DNA of 64,000 nucleotides from Tetragonia tetragonoides (Eukaryota; Streptophyta; Magnoliopsida; Caryophyllales; Aizoaceae): the NCBI GenBank assembly GCA_038025085.1, contig CM076140.1, positions 23,185,501-23,249,500 on the forward strand, written 5' to 3'. The notes under the pieces were generated by a model. That model was not told the origin of the DNA. It searched no databases and saw nothing but the letters and a program-made list of their open reading frames with translations. Shown one piece after another: positions 35,012 to 46,888 of this stretch. The position numbers were made by a program, and so were the translations under genes. Position 1 is the stretch's first letter; each line of letters begins with the position of its first letter.

Positions 35012-37300
35012 TCAACCGGAGTCGTCATCGCCATTGTTGTCAGCCTCATCATCAACGGACGGTCCCTGACCATAGTTCCCAGTCGAATAATGGAAGGAGC
35101 CCTGAGTACTAAACGAGCTATAAATGGGCCTGCTGCTGTTAGGCCTCGTATCCCGCCTATCATATGCTGGAGCATGCATATGGGTACCTACCGAAAACCC
35201 CGCTGCGAAGAAGCTCTTTGTGGCCTGACTAGCAAAGTCCATAGCCACATCCTAATACGAAGGCCCAGTATGAGGCACATCCCATCCAGGGGCGTTCGCC
35301 CAACCTCCAACCATGGGGGTAACAATGGGCCTACTACCAAGAGAAGGCTGAAAACCCGCGGGAGAAAACATCTCAGGCACAGGAATGTGCGGCACAAAAG
35401 ATCTGGGTGCCTCATCAACAGGAGGCCGGGTCACAGCTACTGGAGGAGAACGAGCAATAGACGGCCTGCTCGCCAAAGAGACCCTCGTAGCAGAAGAATG
35501 TCGAGGTCCCAACGAAGACTGGGACATCTACAAACAATCAAGATCGAGATGTTAAGTTAAGCACTTTACTTAGCTGAACAAAGGGTGAAAGTCTACTTAC
35601 ATCGACAATCCTAGACCGAGAAGTCTTCCCCTTGCCCATCATCCGACCATAGCCTTTCTTTAACAGGTGAATGAGCTTGAAGACTTGGGAAGTCTGCTCC
35701 CGGTTCAGCTACAAAAGAAAACAACAAGAGATAGAGCCAGCATTCAAAAGCAAACACAAAACACAAGAAGGGATAAAAAAGGCACTCAACCCGGTACAAC
35801 CGTCAGGCAAGAGCAAGCCCTCCATGGTCTCTCCATCAGCAGTATGGAGAGGGAACTCCTCTACTATATGTCCCCCTCTCTCCCCAATATACCTCACCTC
35901 ATTAGTCGGCAAGGTCACGCTTGGTGGCTGACCCCGAGGAACTCTAGAATGGGACCTCCTGGGACCCTGGGGAGCCAAACGATCCGCCTGCGAGACACAA
36001 AAAATCAGTATAACTGAAAAAGACGCAGATAAACTTCTTACCTCAGAAGTGAGGTCCGGCATCAGACGACCCAGGCAATAGGCCAGGTACAAAGCCGTGC
36101 GGACCAAGCCAGCAATCTCCGGCTCCAGAAACTCCATGGCCGCCATACCGCGAGCCACGACCCTCAGATCCTGCACGCTCAGGGTGCGCAGGTAGAACAT
36201 GGTCATCGGAGGGTCTTCCGGAACCAAATGACTACCCAAGGCTGGATAGACCAGTCAAGTCAAACGATCCCCCAAGTACCACACAAAGCCGAATGGCCCC
36301 TCAAAGACCACCCGCAAAGAGGATACCGTAAAGGACTCGATGGTAATGTGGGGCGGAACCCCAGGAATACCGTCGAAAGCAGACCACGACACCTGCAAAT
36401 TACCAAATCAAAAGTTCATTCACACCAAATGGACCAGAAAAAAAAATGGACCCAGGAACACAGATGTGGCATGACTCTCGAAGGTAGCCCGAAAATGCTC
36501 CAAAGAGGTAAATGGGTGGTTATCTCTACCAATCCACCGTGAACCTAGTGGGAACATCCTCAAACAAGGACGATGAGGACCAAAAGCGGGAAAATACCCA
36601 AAGAACCACAACTGCCATACAAGCAAAAAATAAAATGATAAGCTTCAAATTCTAAAGCGCGCATGTGTAAAGAAGAAAAAAAACACATATGTGCATACCT
36701 CCAGTATCTTCCACGGGCCCGAGATACACGCCCTCTCACTTGTTCGTCGGCTTAGGCCTGCAAGCCCGACGACACAATCTAACCAAGATAGCATAAGAAT
36801 GAGCACCAAAGTTGTACTCATGGACCTTGGTCAAATCATCCAAACATGTCAAGAGGCCAACCTGACATACGCTCTTCTTCTGAGCGAAAATGGTCGACCC
36901 CAACAAGCAGGATAGGAAAATACGGGCTCTTTGCTCCTCGGTAAGCCCTTGCTCCGCCAAAACCGCCCATAACCGCGGTAAGGAAACCCAATCCCTACCA
37001 AAATAGGAAGACACAGGCCCATAAAGCTCGAGCAACCTGTCACTTTGTCGATGGTAATCCACGTCGTACCGAATACGACGCCCTCTAAAGGATAAACCCG
37101 TCAGCACAGCAAACTGATAAGTGGTGGGGAACATCTCCCCTACAGGCATATGGAAAGTGTTCGTAGTATCCCAAAACCTCTCCAATAACCCCCGAGCAAT
37201 AATCCTAGTATCCTCAGAGTGATAGGCTGGGATAACAGTCAAGAAATGCTCAAAACCCGAGCCCAATACCATATCTCAAGCTCCAACTGAAAAAGTCTCC
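35012..37300 (-). pseudogene. PMD gene of element B, multi-exon
   Basis: Minus-strand exons matching E exons 2-7: about 37300-36699 (PMD core RFWDTTNTFHMPVGEM..., ends before GTATGC), 36611-36458, 36392-36042, 35987-about 35790, 35708-35602 and 35527-35252, with further in-frame sequence to 35012 after a TAG that A shares. The exon at 36392-36042 is 351 bases in both A and B. Donors of two introns (near 36458 and 35790) are mutated, and a stop lies near 37270 and another near 36260. The first exon is not resolved. C-terminal part Ser/Pro/Gly-rich with an acidic DDEADNNGDDDSG end. Confidence 0.75.
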
Positions 37301-37717
37301 AACATCATGGCCCAATGGGCAGTAGACCCATGAGCCTGCAACAAAACACCAATACCCTAGCCAACAAACAAAATTTTCTCAATACCCCATATACGACAAA
37401 TACAGCCAAAATAATTCCACACCAATACCCTAGCGCGGGCCCCCACTTGCTATCCCATGACCTTTTTCCAGTCCAGAATTCGTTACTCCAGTTCGTTCGC
37501 GGCAAATATCAGTACCAGGCGCGCGGGAGCAACTCTCTTTGGCCAACAAATTCAAATTCGACAGTTGGCCCATTTTACGGTACTAACTATTTTCAGGTAA
37601 AACTAACCCAATTATTTTTGCAGGTCCTAAATACTTGAGCCCGGATGTATGCTACGATGACTTTTACCGCCCAAAGTGTCAAAGTTATTTTAAGCCCGGT
37701 AATTCTGTCGGCCTTCC
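37301..37717. other. Upstream region of the B PMD gene
   Basis: Should contain the first PMD exon and promoter by analogy with E, but I cannot define them. An open frame at 37505-37305 (minus) may include degraded exon sequence. Confidence 0.4.
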
Positions 37718-38350
37718 CAATATCCAAAAAAATCCCAATGTCCCAATATCAAAAAAAAATCCCAATATCCAAAAAAAATCCCAATATCCCAAAGTCACAA
37801 ATGTGCCAGTATCCCAATGTCCCAAAATCACAAATGTCCCAATGTCACAAATTTGGGTCAGTCAATGATCGCTTAAGCTATTAAGATTTAATTGTCCTTC
37901 TATGAGGTCACAAATTTGGGGTCAGTCAATGATCACTTAAGCTATTGCGGTTAAACTGTCCTTCTGCGAGGTTACTTATTTTGTGTCAGTCAATGATTGC
38001 TTAAACTGTTGCGGTTATACTGTCCTTTGTTTTTTATATGTTTCAGTCAATGATTGCTTAAGCTATTGCATTTAAACTATTCATGTGTTTTAACCATTTT
38101 ACAACCGTCATTTTGATCGCGCTGTCTCGTCGGCCTTTTCGTTTCTTATGCGGGGACGGAATCTCGGCATCTGCCCACTGGTGCTTAGTCACTGTTTTCA
38201 CAGAATAAAGCATTTATACTATTCTCTCTCACAAGTGTTACTTTCCATTTACAGCCGTTATTTTTAATTGCGCTGTCTCGTTGACTTTTTCGTTTCTCAT
38301 ACAGGGACGGAATCTCGACACCCGCCGAGCGGTGTTTAGTCACTGTTTGT
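37718..38350. repeat. Tandem-repeat-rich 3' region of element B
   Basis: Three arrays in a row. At 37718-37860 short AATCCCAATATCCAAAA-type units. At about 37858, 37921, 37986 and 38044 a GTCAGTCAATGATYGCTTAA unit of 58-65 bases, four copies. At about 38096 and 38249 a unit of about 150 bases with GCGCTGTCTCGT, GGGACGGAATCTCG and TTAGTCACTG. No coding capacity. Confidence 0.8.
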
Positions 38351-38643
38351 CGAAGCATCCAACGTTGATCATTCTCAAAGTATTACTAACTTTTTCATCT
38401 CTTTGAATACAGATCCCCAGCAGACGTTTAGACCATCTACGAGCGGTGTTCTATCTTGCTAACCATAACCTTTATTTCTCTTGTGTTCACAGAGATGAAT
38501 TCTTAGCACGCTACGAGCATGTCCCGACCCAGGTTTGTCTTCATATGCATACATATTGTACACTCTCACACACCGTATGCACATCAGCATCCTGCATGTC
38601 GTCTTCGGAATACTTTGATCTTCACTTTTACTCAAGCTCGATC
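38351..38643. other. Non-coding end of element B internal region
   Basis: No gene or repeat recognised before the polypurine tract. Confidence 0.5.
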
Positions 38644-38657
38644 AAAGTGGGGGCTTC
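38644..38657 (+). other. Polypurine tract of element B
   Basis: AAAGTGGGGGCTTC lies directly before the LTR start TGTAGACG at 38658. It primes plus-strand DNA synthesis. Confidence 0.75.
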
Positions 38658-39976
38658 TGTAGACGCCAAAAAAGCGCCTTCAGATTTCCGCAAAAGCCAG
38701 ATAATGAAAGGAGTAATTTATAAAATTGAACGCTATGTTTGCTTTAATAGTTATGATAAGGTCTCCGGGTTTTTTCCTCGATTGCTCCTTTATTCCGATC
38801 ACAATCAAAAGCCCCGTTCAAGAGCTTTCCAACGACACCTCTCATGCCTTTTTCAGACTCCCGGTCGCCAAGTTGTGAACCTGGGGTAAAACCGTCTTTT
38901 ACCGTCCAAGGATAAAACGGTCTTTTCATATTTTTCGGAATACAAAATTCATCCTGGAAAATTAAAATAGACTGGATGTCGTCATTATGACGACATCCAG
39001 CTGGCTCACCACAGTCGTCAGCGGCCGTGGATTAAAATCCAGCGCCACTAGCGGCTGTAAGGTGGGCCGCCAGCGGCGCTCACCAGGGCCGCTAGCGGCC
39101 CTGACTCAGTTTCAAGCCCGACTATTTTTAAGCCCAATTCAAAAATTCGGCTCTTTTCAGCCGACCAGCCCTACTTCCCACACCTATAAATACGACCCTC
39201 GACCCTCAGTTCAAAACACACAGTCTACAATTGACAACCTCTATTCTCTGTTGAGTACTCTTGATCTTCTCCCTCTTTCTTCCAAATTTATTCTTGAGAT
39301 CTTGTCTTTTACTATTCTTGTCAAATATAGCCTACAGTTCAGGTACTAACTCCTGAGGGCTCAAATTAAATTGCTTGCCTAATTGTTTATTTTCTAGTAG
39401 TCATAATGTAGATATCATGTTAGAATAACGCCTTTTATTTAAATATTGTCCTTCCAAGCATGTCTAGTTGTTGTAATGCTCAATTTGCCAATCGAATGCA
39501 TGTCTAAACAAGGGTTAAAAATAAATGTTGTGATGCTTGTGATGAACCAATTAATGGTGTAAGTCTAGGTTGTTAACATTGTTTTGCATGGGAATTATGT
39601 CTTTAAATTATTAAGCAAACTTGAGTTAGTAGAGGCCGTCATAATACGGGCGAGTTGGGTGCCTAACACCTTTCCACCTCGTACCTTCGCCCCCGAACCT
39701 ATTATTCATGGGTACTCATATGTTTTATATGAGCGGAAGTCTTTCTAAAAACATGACCAGTTCACTTATCACGCTATTGGTTCATCCCTTCGATAAAACG
39801 CCGATAGTAGACTTGTGACCTCTTTCATGGTTTTTATTCAATTCAAGTCTTTACAAAAGCTTTTCTAACTCGATGGTCCCTTGACCTTATCTAAACCCCC
39901 AACTTACAAATTTTCTATAAGGACGCACTCCGTGGAAACATCTAAGATAGTTGGAGGAAAATCCCGGGTCCTTACA
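38658..39976 (+). repeat. 3' LTR of element B
   Basis: TGTAGACGCC...GGGTCCTTACA, 1319 bases. GC-rich AGCGCC/AGCGGC cluster at 39015-39110 without the 30-base tandem order of A, TATA box CACCTATAAATAC at about 39181, and the Tat-conserved GGGCGAGTTGGGTGCCTAACACC block near 39650. Confidence 0.92.
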
Positions 39977-40213
39977 CATTGTGTTCTATAGTTCTCCCAT
40001 GATTTCTTGCAATTCGCCCCTAGTGACGGGGAATTCCGAATTTCCATGACAATGACTTTCATCCCCACCAGAGTCGTGGGACACTTCGAAGTTATGTGTG
40101 GTGTCCATTTGAACCATGGGTTGTATTTTCGTTGGGTATCCCGGAGTCAAAAGCTTAACAGTTATGAGATAAGGAAGTTCTATAGAATCTGGTGTTTCTG
40201 GTCGTCCGCTCAT
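39977..40213 (-). pseudogene. N-terminal fragment of the element G gag
   Basis: From an ATG at 40213 (MSGRPETPDSIEL...), 17 bases after the PBS. About 75 residues are open to the B junction, the last part Ser/Asp/Gly/His-rich. I do not recognise a domain. It is called gag from position only. Confidence 0.5.
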
Positions 40214-40249
40214 ACAAGATCATGCACCTTCCCAACAGACAGCGCCAAA

Positions 40250-40327
40250 TGTTTCATCCGTTTTTGAGGGGGTCGAACACTGGGAAGGAGCTAAGATCTC
40301 TGTACAAGGGCGGTGTTGCTGACCACG
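40250..40327 (-). repeat. 3' part of the element G 5' LTR
   Basis: Ends ..ACGGATGAAACA on the minus strand next to the PBS. Separated from the rest of the LTR by element F. Confidence 0.65.
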
Positions 40328-42911
40328 TGTAACACCCCTGAATTCACAACGGTTTTCTGGGAGCTATCGACGTCGCTGTGCGCAACTCGACACCACTGAA
40401 CCGTCCCAAACCCGGGGGATCTCACTACAACATTTATCACTAAGGAGTAAATGCTAAGCAGAAAGAAAGACTAGGCATGAAAAGGAGCTTACTTAGGAAC
40501 TAAACAAACTAAACAGTTAATATCAGAGTTGTCTATATAGTGAGCTAAAATCATTAGACCAATTAATTACAACCTTCCTTCAAAGGGCTAAATCCAATAA
40601 AATCCTAACGATCTAATCTGAAGTGAAACAGTTCTAAAAACCGACGCCAACTCTATCTTCCAAGCTGTACATCCTCAATCAACTAAACCTGCACTTTGGT
40701 TGCCGTGACGGAAACAAAATACAAAAGAAAAGACAAGAAACAAAAGAGAAACAAAAATCAAATAAACTGAATAAACGTCATCCGTACCCAGTAAAAACAT
40801 TTCGCAAACCTTACCTGAGGTTTTAGAAGAATCATTGAAATTCATTTGTATACGCACATAAGCATATAATCAAGCATACGCATAACGACATTCTTTTATA
40901 TGCAATTCTTGTATAGTGATCATACGAAATACGACATAGACAATCCTTCTTGATTAGAGAGATGTAAGAGAGCGAATAGAACAGCGATTACCCATACTGG
41001 TCATTGAAGATACAATCACGCCATGGACTTAATGACTCTAGTGTGCACACTACCTCTAGTACAATTACACGAGCCTAGAGGACTTAATAAATGGGGAATG
41101 ATCCATCCCAAACACAGTGCGAGGTGTCCATAAGTAACTTGGGAATCACTCATCCCTTGAACTACACCATTAGGTGTAATCTCGATTGCTCGACTACTGC
41201 TAGGGATCCATCAGGAGTATCACTCTCATTTAATTCAATTCACATAATTTTCATTGATTGACATAAGTGGTATTACGAGACCATGACTTACTAATTCATT
41301 TCATGCTCTTGACATTGAATAGTGATTAACGACGATAATGATAATTCAATACGATGAGAATTAAACATGCTTTAATTCAATAACGACGATGATTCAATAA
41401 TGATGACAAGTAATGTCTAGCCAAATTTCGGCAGCACTTCGGCAGGGTAATATGATATCCAAAAATTCACAAGTCACCAAAGACATTCAACGATAATATA
41501 TAGGTGCTCACTAGAACTCAATAATACCCATACCATTTAGCATATAATTAATAGCATAATAATACTAACAATTCATCATTCAATAATTGTCCAATAATCA
41601 TCATATGGACTAATTAATTCCCAAAACATGATAACATCAACATGCTAATTATAAACGATATTTACAGCAGTGAATCATGCTTGATAACTTCATAACAACG
41701 ACAATATAATTTAATCATGCCTTGCATATTAAATTCACAACAAATTCCCAATTAGCACATAACACATCAAACGCTACCAACAGTAAGTATGCTCCAACCA
41801 ATCGACGATAATCACGCATGTTAGGTCCTAATTGAAAACAATTACCGAATAAGTATTAATTAAATACGAAAATACAAAAAGTAACAAAATCTCAATATGA
41901 TAAATTTATTAAATTTCTTGATTTATTCCAACCAATATAGGCTTTTGAAAATCCGAATTCCGATTCCGAATGAGTGCAGAAAAATAAAAATATTAAATCG
42001 AAAATACTGAAAATCGAATTAATAATTACGAAGAATATAAAAACGAAATCCTAACTTCAAAACTAGGTCTAGGTCACGGGTACCCATGCTTGGGACCTAT
42101 AACCTGACCCATCACCACCACCACCACCCACAGGCCACCATGGCCGGTGGTGGTGGTCGTCGGAGCTCATGCAACATGAGGAGAGAGAAATCGCGAAGGA
42201 GAGAAAGAGAGAAAAGAAGAGAGGGAAGGAGACAGGGCCACGTCGCGGCCTTGGGCCATCACCAGCGTCCAGCCAGGCACGGCCTGGTGGCGCCGGGTGG
42301 TTCTCGGCGGCGCGGCCGCCGGAACAGGAGAGGGGGAGCAGCAGCGCAAAAGAGAGAGAAAGAAAGAGAAAGAGAGAGGGGAGAGGGGAGAGGAGAGAGA
42401 TTACCGGCGGCAGGGAGGAGGTGGCGCCGACGGTTGCTTCCGGCGAGGAGAATCGATGGAGAGAGAAGAGAGAGAGAGAGGCCGGTGAGAGAAGAGAGAG
42501 AGATCGTGAGTGAGAGAGCTTGAGGGTTTTGGTTCTGTTGGTTTTCGTTCAGTTTGCAAAACTGATCAGTTGTCTAACCTTTTTCTTATATAGGCCCTCA
42601 GTCAACCCAAGTCAAATACTACTAGGTTTAGGAATTAATTGAAGAATTTTCTGATTTAAATAGCTAATTAAAACTAATTAAAAATAATTAAAACTATATG
42701 AATAATTCTTATTCATATATAAAACATTTTAATTAAACTCCTCAAAATTAATAAGTGCAATTTATGAAAGTCCCATAATAATAATTTATATTATTATGGC
42801 TTTAATTGAATAAATCGAATCTTTGAATATAATTACGATTTAATCTCCGAAACTATTTATAAATCAATTATAAATCAATATAATAATTATAGAAAAGATT
42901 GGGGTATCACA
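40328..42911 (-). repeat. 3' LTR of element F
   Basis: 2584 bases. Contains a CACCACC-rich patch (42112-42150) and a GA-rich patch (42175-42515) that gives long but meaningless open frames. Compared with the 5' LTR it has about 185 extra bases of GA-rich sequence (42340-42524) and lacks about 57 bases present at 50078-50134. Confidence 0.9.
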
Positions 42912-43767
42912 CCACGCTACTCGTAAGGTCCAATGTAACGAGGACTCAACTTTCCCTTACGACCAAAACGCATGACACCTTTGGTAGGAGATACTCGTAA
43001 AAGTACCTTGCTTCCCACCTCAAACTCTTCAGATCTACGACCTCTATCAGCGTACGATTTCTGGCGATCTTGAGCACTACGCATCTTCGCTTGAATCACT
43101 TTGACCACACGACGGTCTGCTGGATCATTTTAGGACCCAAAACTGCAGTTTCACTAATATCGTTCCAACAAACTGGCGATCTACATTGCCTACCATACAA
43201 TGTTTCATATGGTGCTCGATCAAGGCTTGAGTGATAGCTATTGTTGTAAGAAAAATTGATCAACGGAATGTGTATATCCCACGAGCCTCGATACTCGAGA
43301 GCACACACTCGTAGCATATCCTCCAAAGTCTGAATCGTTCCTTCCGTCTGACCATCAGTCACAGGACGAAAAGCAGTACTGAACTTCAATTTGCTTCCAA
43401 AAGCTTCTTGCAGTTTCTGCCAAAAGTGTGATAGAAATCTCGAGTCTCTATCTGAAACGATATCTTCTGGAACTCCATGAAGTCTCATGACTTCCTTGAC
43501 GTAAGCATCCGCTAGCTTCTCCATTTCCCAAGTGTCATTCATTGGGATAAATCTCGCAACTTTCGTCAAACGATCTACAACGACCCAAATGGCGTTGTTC
43601 TTCTTCTGTGTCAATGGTAAACCCATGACAAGGTCCATTGAAATTGAATTCCATTTCCACGTAGGAACTTCAAGCGATTGAATCATTCCACCAGGTTTCT
43701 TGTGTTCGATCTTGACCTTCTGGCACGTCAGGCACTTATCCACGAACTCAGCGACATCTTGTTTCAT
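42912..43767 (-). pseudogene. Integrase of element F, C-terminally truncated
   Basis: Minus strand: HHCC end CLTCQKVK, core SMDLVMGLP (first Asp), VSDRDSRF (second Asp), TDGQTEGTIQTLED (Glu), and YGRQCRSP. A frameshift near 43105 leads to AQDRQKSYADRGRR and KVLLRVSPTKGVMRF. The frame ends at SPRYIGPYE and a TAG, and the LTR starts six bases later. The rest of the C-terminal domain, any chromodomain and the polypurine tract are deleted. Confidence 0.88.
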
Positions 43768-44256
43768 ACCTTTTCACCAAAATATTTGGCGAAGATCTTT
43801 GTAAAGCTTGTCTCCACCAGGATGTACAGAATAAGGCGTATTGTGAGCTTCACCCAGAATCTGACTCTTGATCTCCGGGTCATTCGGCACACAGACACGA
43901 TCACGAAATCTTAAGACACCGTCTTGACTAATAGAAAAGTCCTCGGATCTACCCTCGTCCTTGTGGCGTAGAATTCGTTGAAGATCCTCATCTGAACTCT
44001 ATTTACCCTTGATCTCGTCGAGCAAGGTTGGTCGAACTGATATATGCGCTAAGGTACATTGAACGTCACCTTTCAGCACAATCTCCACGTCTAGACTCTG
44101 CAAGTCACGAATGATCTCCCTTGCAAGTACTAAAGCACTGTTCAACATATGACGAGTCTTTCTACTCAAAGCGTTAGCTACCACGTTAGCTTTCCCTTCG
44201 TGATACTGAATGTCGATGTCGTACTCTGTCAATAAATCGGTGTGCTCGTAAGTCAT
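43768..44256 (-). pseudogene. RNase H end and integrase N-terminus of element F
   Basis: Contains the end of RNase H (EYDIDIQYHEGKANVVANALSRK) and the linker to the integrase zinc region, with a HPGGDKLYKDLRQ-like segment near 43800 and a TAA at about 44000. The body of RNase H between 44261 and 44256 is missing: RT connection sequence is followed within a few bases by the RNase H end. Confidence 0.7.
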
Positions 44257-44260
44257 TTCT

Positions 44261-45391
44261 TCAACTCTTGAAAAGCAACTTCACACTTTTCAGACCACAC
44301 AAATTCGTCGTCTTCTTCATCAAGTTTATCATAGGCTGCGCTATCTTCGAAAATCCTTCCACAAACCTACGATAGTAACCAGCTAACCCAAGAAAACTTC
44401 TAATCTTAGTCACGCTCTTCAGTGTGGACCAGTCCATAACAGCTCTAATCTTTTCCGGGTCAACAGCAACTCCACTCTTAGACACCACGTGTCCTAAGAA
44501 AGAAACAGTTTCTAACCAAAACTCGCACTTTGACAACTTCGCGTACAACTGATGTCATCTCAAAATCTCCAAAACAGTTCGCAAGTGTTGCTCGAGCTCA
44601 GCAGCGTTCTTTGAATAGACCAAAATATCGTCAATAAAGACAACTACGAACTGATCGAGATAAGGCTGGAACGTACGGTTCATCAAATCCATAAACTTTG
44701 CAGGTGCGTTCGTCAACCCAAAAGGCATCACCGTGAACTCGTAGTGTCCATACCTCATCCTAAACGCGGTCTTCGCAATGTCAGGCTCGGAAATCCTGAG
44801 TTGATGGTATTCTGAACGTAAATCGATCTTTGAGAAGACAGTCGCTCCACGGAGTTGGTCGAATAGGTCGTCAATCCTTGGAAGTGGATAACGATTCTTG
44901 ATCATAATCTTATTCAGCTCGCGGTAGTCTATACACAGTCTCATACTACCATCCTTCTTATGCACAAACAAAATAGGAGCACCCCAAGGCAATACACTAG
45001 GGCGTATGTATCCCTTCTCCAGTAGTTCCTCGAGTTGCGTTTTCAGTTCTTTCATCTCGGCAGGAGCCATACGATACGGAGCTTTCGAGATCGGAGCAGA
45101 ACCTAGAGCTAAGTCGATCGTGAAGTCAATAATGCGTTGCAGAGGCATTCTTGGAATCTCGTCTGGAAAGACGTCAGCGTATTCCGACACAACTGGGATA
45201 GGTTTTGAAACTTCGGCTTCTCGACTTGTATCCACTACATGGCATAGGTAAATTACTTCACCTTTAGTCGTACACTCCTTTGCTTTCATGGTCGCCACTA
45301 CCTTCAGCTTTGGCTTGACCACAACTCCTTTGTAGGTAATCGTTCTATACTTTCGGTCCACGCAACGACACACGTTGTTCAAAGCACTCAA
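44261..45391 (-). pseudogene. Reverse transcriptase of element F
   Basis: Minus strand: [17 protein letters not shown] linker, [69 protein letters not shown], and the FIDDILVYS catalytic box at about 44630. A stop near 44553 divides it from the thumb/connection part ([35 protein letters not shown]). Motif order matches Ty3 chromovirus RT. Confidence 0.92.
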
Positions 45392-45400
45392 TCTTAGCCC

Positions 45401-46888
45401 TTACTTGGCTAACCAATCCATTACCAAAATTACATCAAAATCCTTCAAATCCATCTGAATCAAATCCTCATGCAAATCGGAACTAGCTATCCTAATCGGA
45501 TATTTTTTATACAACGCTTTACAATTAACAATCGACCCATCTAGCATCCTAATATTTGCACTATACACAGAACTAGGTTCTAAAGCTATCTTAGATGCAA
45601 AGCTCTTAGAAAGAATAGAATGCGTTGCACCACTATCAAATAAAACAAAAGCAGGTTGAGAGTTAACGAGAAAAGTACCAGCGATCACATTCGGGTTCCC
45701 CTCAACTTCATTGCGGTTCAGCACATAAACCCTTCCATTCACCCCTCTATTGTTGTTGTTGTTGTTCTGCACGGGGTTGGCAGGTGCGGGAAGTAGTGCT
45801 TGATTGTTTGCAGCAGGAGTAGCAGTATTTTTGCGGTTGTTGTTGTTGTAACCCCCATTTCCACGGTAGTTACCACCATTTCCCCGATTACCATTTCCAT
45901 TTCCACCACGATTGTAGTTGTTATCGCGGTTCTGACCATTATCGTTCCTTCCACGACTCCAGCATTCAGAAGCTTTGTGACCAGGCTTATTGCACTCGTA
46001 GCATTGAAGCACGTCGCCACGATAATTCTTGCCAGGATGCGTCTTGTCGCAGCGACTAATAAAACGCGTATTCCTCCTAGCTAAGATCGTAGCTCTATGA
46101 GTGTTCGAGTCACGATTCCTGTTTTCGTAGTGGTTCTGACTACCACCTTGGTTAGTGTGATTGCCATTGTCAGCCTTGGCCTCTTATCTGCGCCATTTGA
46201 CTGGGAGGAACTCCCTTCGTCACGTTTATGCTTTTCGAGCAACGAATCATGACGATCCACAGCACGCTCTTGGTTCAAGGCTTTCTCGTACGATCCTTGG
46301 AATGTCAGCGAGTTTCCCATAACATAACGCTGAAAATCCCATTTTAGACCATCTTCGAACCTCTCGACACGCTTAGCTTCGGTCGTCACCAAGTTAGGTG
46401 CAAAAGCAGCAAGCTCGTTGAACTTTGTTGCATACTCATCCACAGATAGCTTTCCTTGATAGATGTTCTCAAATTCCCGTTGCTTCTGGCGACGGATAGC
46501 TCTCGGATAGAATCATTCACGAATAGACCCTTTGAACTCGGTCCACCCATATTCTTCAATGGCGAGTAGATCAGTTCCCACATCGCTCCACCACTTGTTA
46601 GCCTCACCCTTCAGGTAGTACGTAGCGGTGTTGACCTTCATGCGGTTGGGCCAACTAGTTGCCCTAAACAACTTCTTAAACTCTATAATCCAGTTCTCAA
46701 GCTTGGTGGGCTCGGATCCACCCTCAAACGTTGGAGGTTTGAGTGCATCGAAATCCCTAAAGTTGCGCTTCTCAGGATTCTGCGCGTTGTGTTCTTGCTC
46801 TTGGCGCTCTAGCTGGCGCGTGATGTGCTCAACGACATTGGTAAGACCTACTTCTAGTCTCGCGAGTCGGTCGCTGGTTGGTTGCCAT
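45401..46888 (-). pseudogene. Gag and protease of element F
   Basis: ATG at 46888 with a frame change soon after; capsid region (ENWIIEFKKLF, YYLKGEANKWWSDV, KQREFENIYQGKLSVDEYATKFNELA). A stop near 46514 and a frame change near 46085 occur. Then a CCHC knuckle CYECNKPGHKASEC (about 46005), an Asn/Gly-rich linker, and the protease with FVLFDSGATHSILS (Asp-Ser-Gly active site, about 45640) and FDVILVMDWL. Ends at 45401. Confidence 0.88.

Larger units (their letters stand above)
9965..39976 (+). mobile_element. Element B: non-autonomous Tat-lineage LTR retrotransposon, sister of A
   Basis: Plus-strand order: partial 5' LTR (9965-10274), PBS, leader, gag (11414-15485, interrupted by a solo LTR and a LINE), spacer, integrase (15841-17001 continuing at 32820-33007 after element E), then antisense DUF7745-like (33313-34662) and PMD (about 35012-37300) genes, a repeat-rich 3' region, polypurine tract and 3' LTR (38658-39976). 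Like A, it lacks protease, RT and RNase H. It sits in the gag of element G at its right end. Its 5' LTR is cut at 9965, where A begins. Confidence 0.85.

Noticed and set aside
42086..42523. Arg/Glu-rich ORF in the F LTR (and the matching one at 50429-50676)
   Set aside because: It arises from GA-rich and CACC-rich low-complexity sequence inside an LTR and is not kept between the two LTRs.
45739..46084. ORFs rich in Thr/Val/Ile near the F zinc knuckle
   Set aside because: Shadows of the Asn/Gly-rich Gag linker in other frames.
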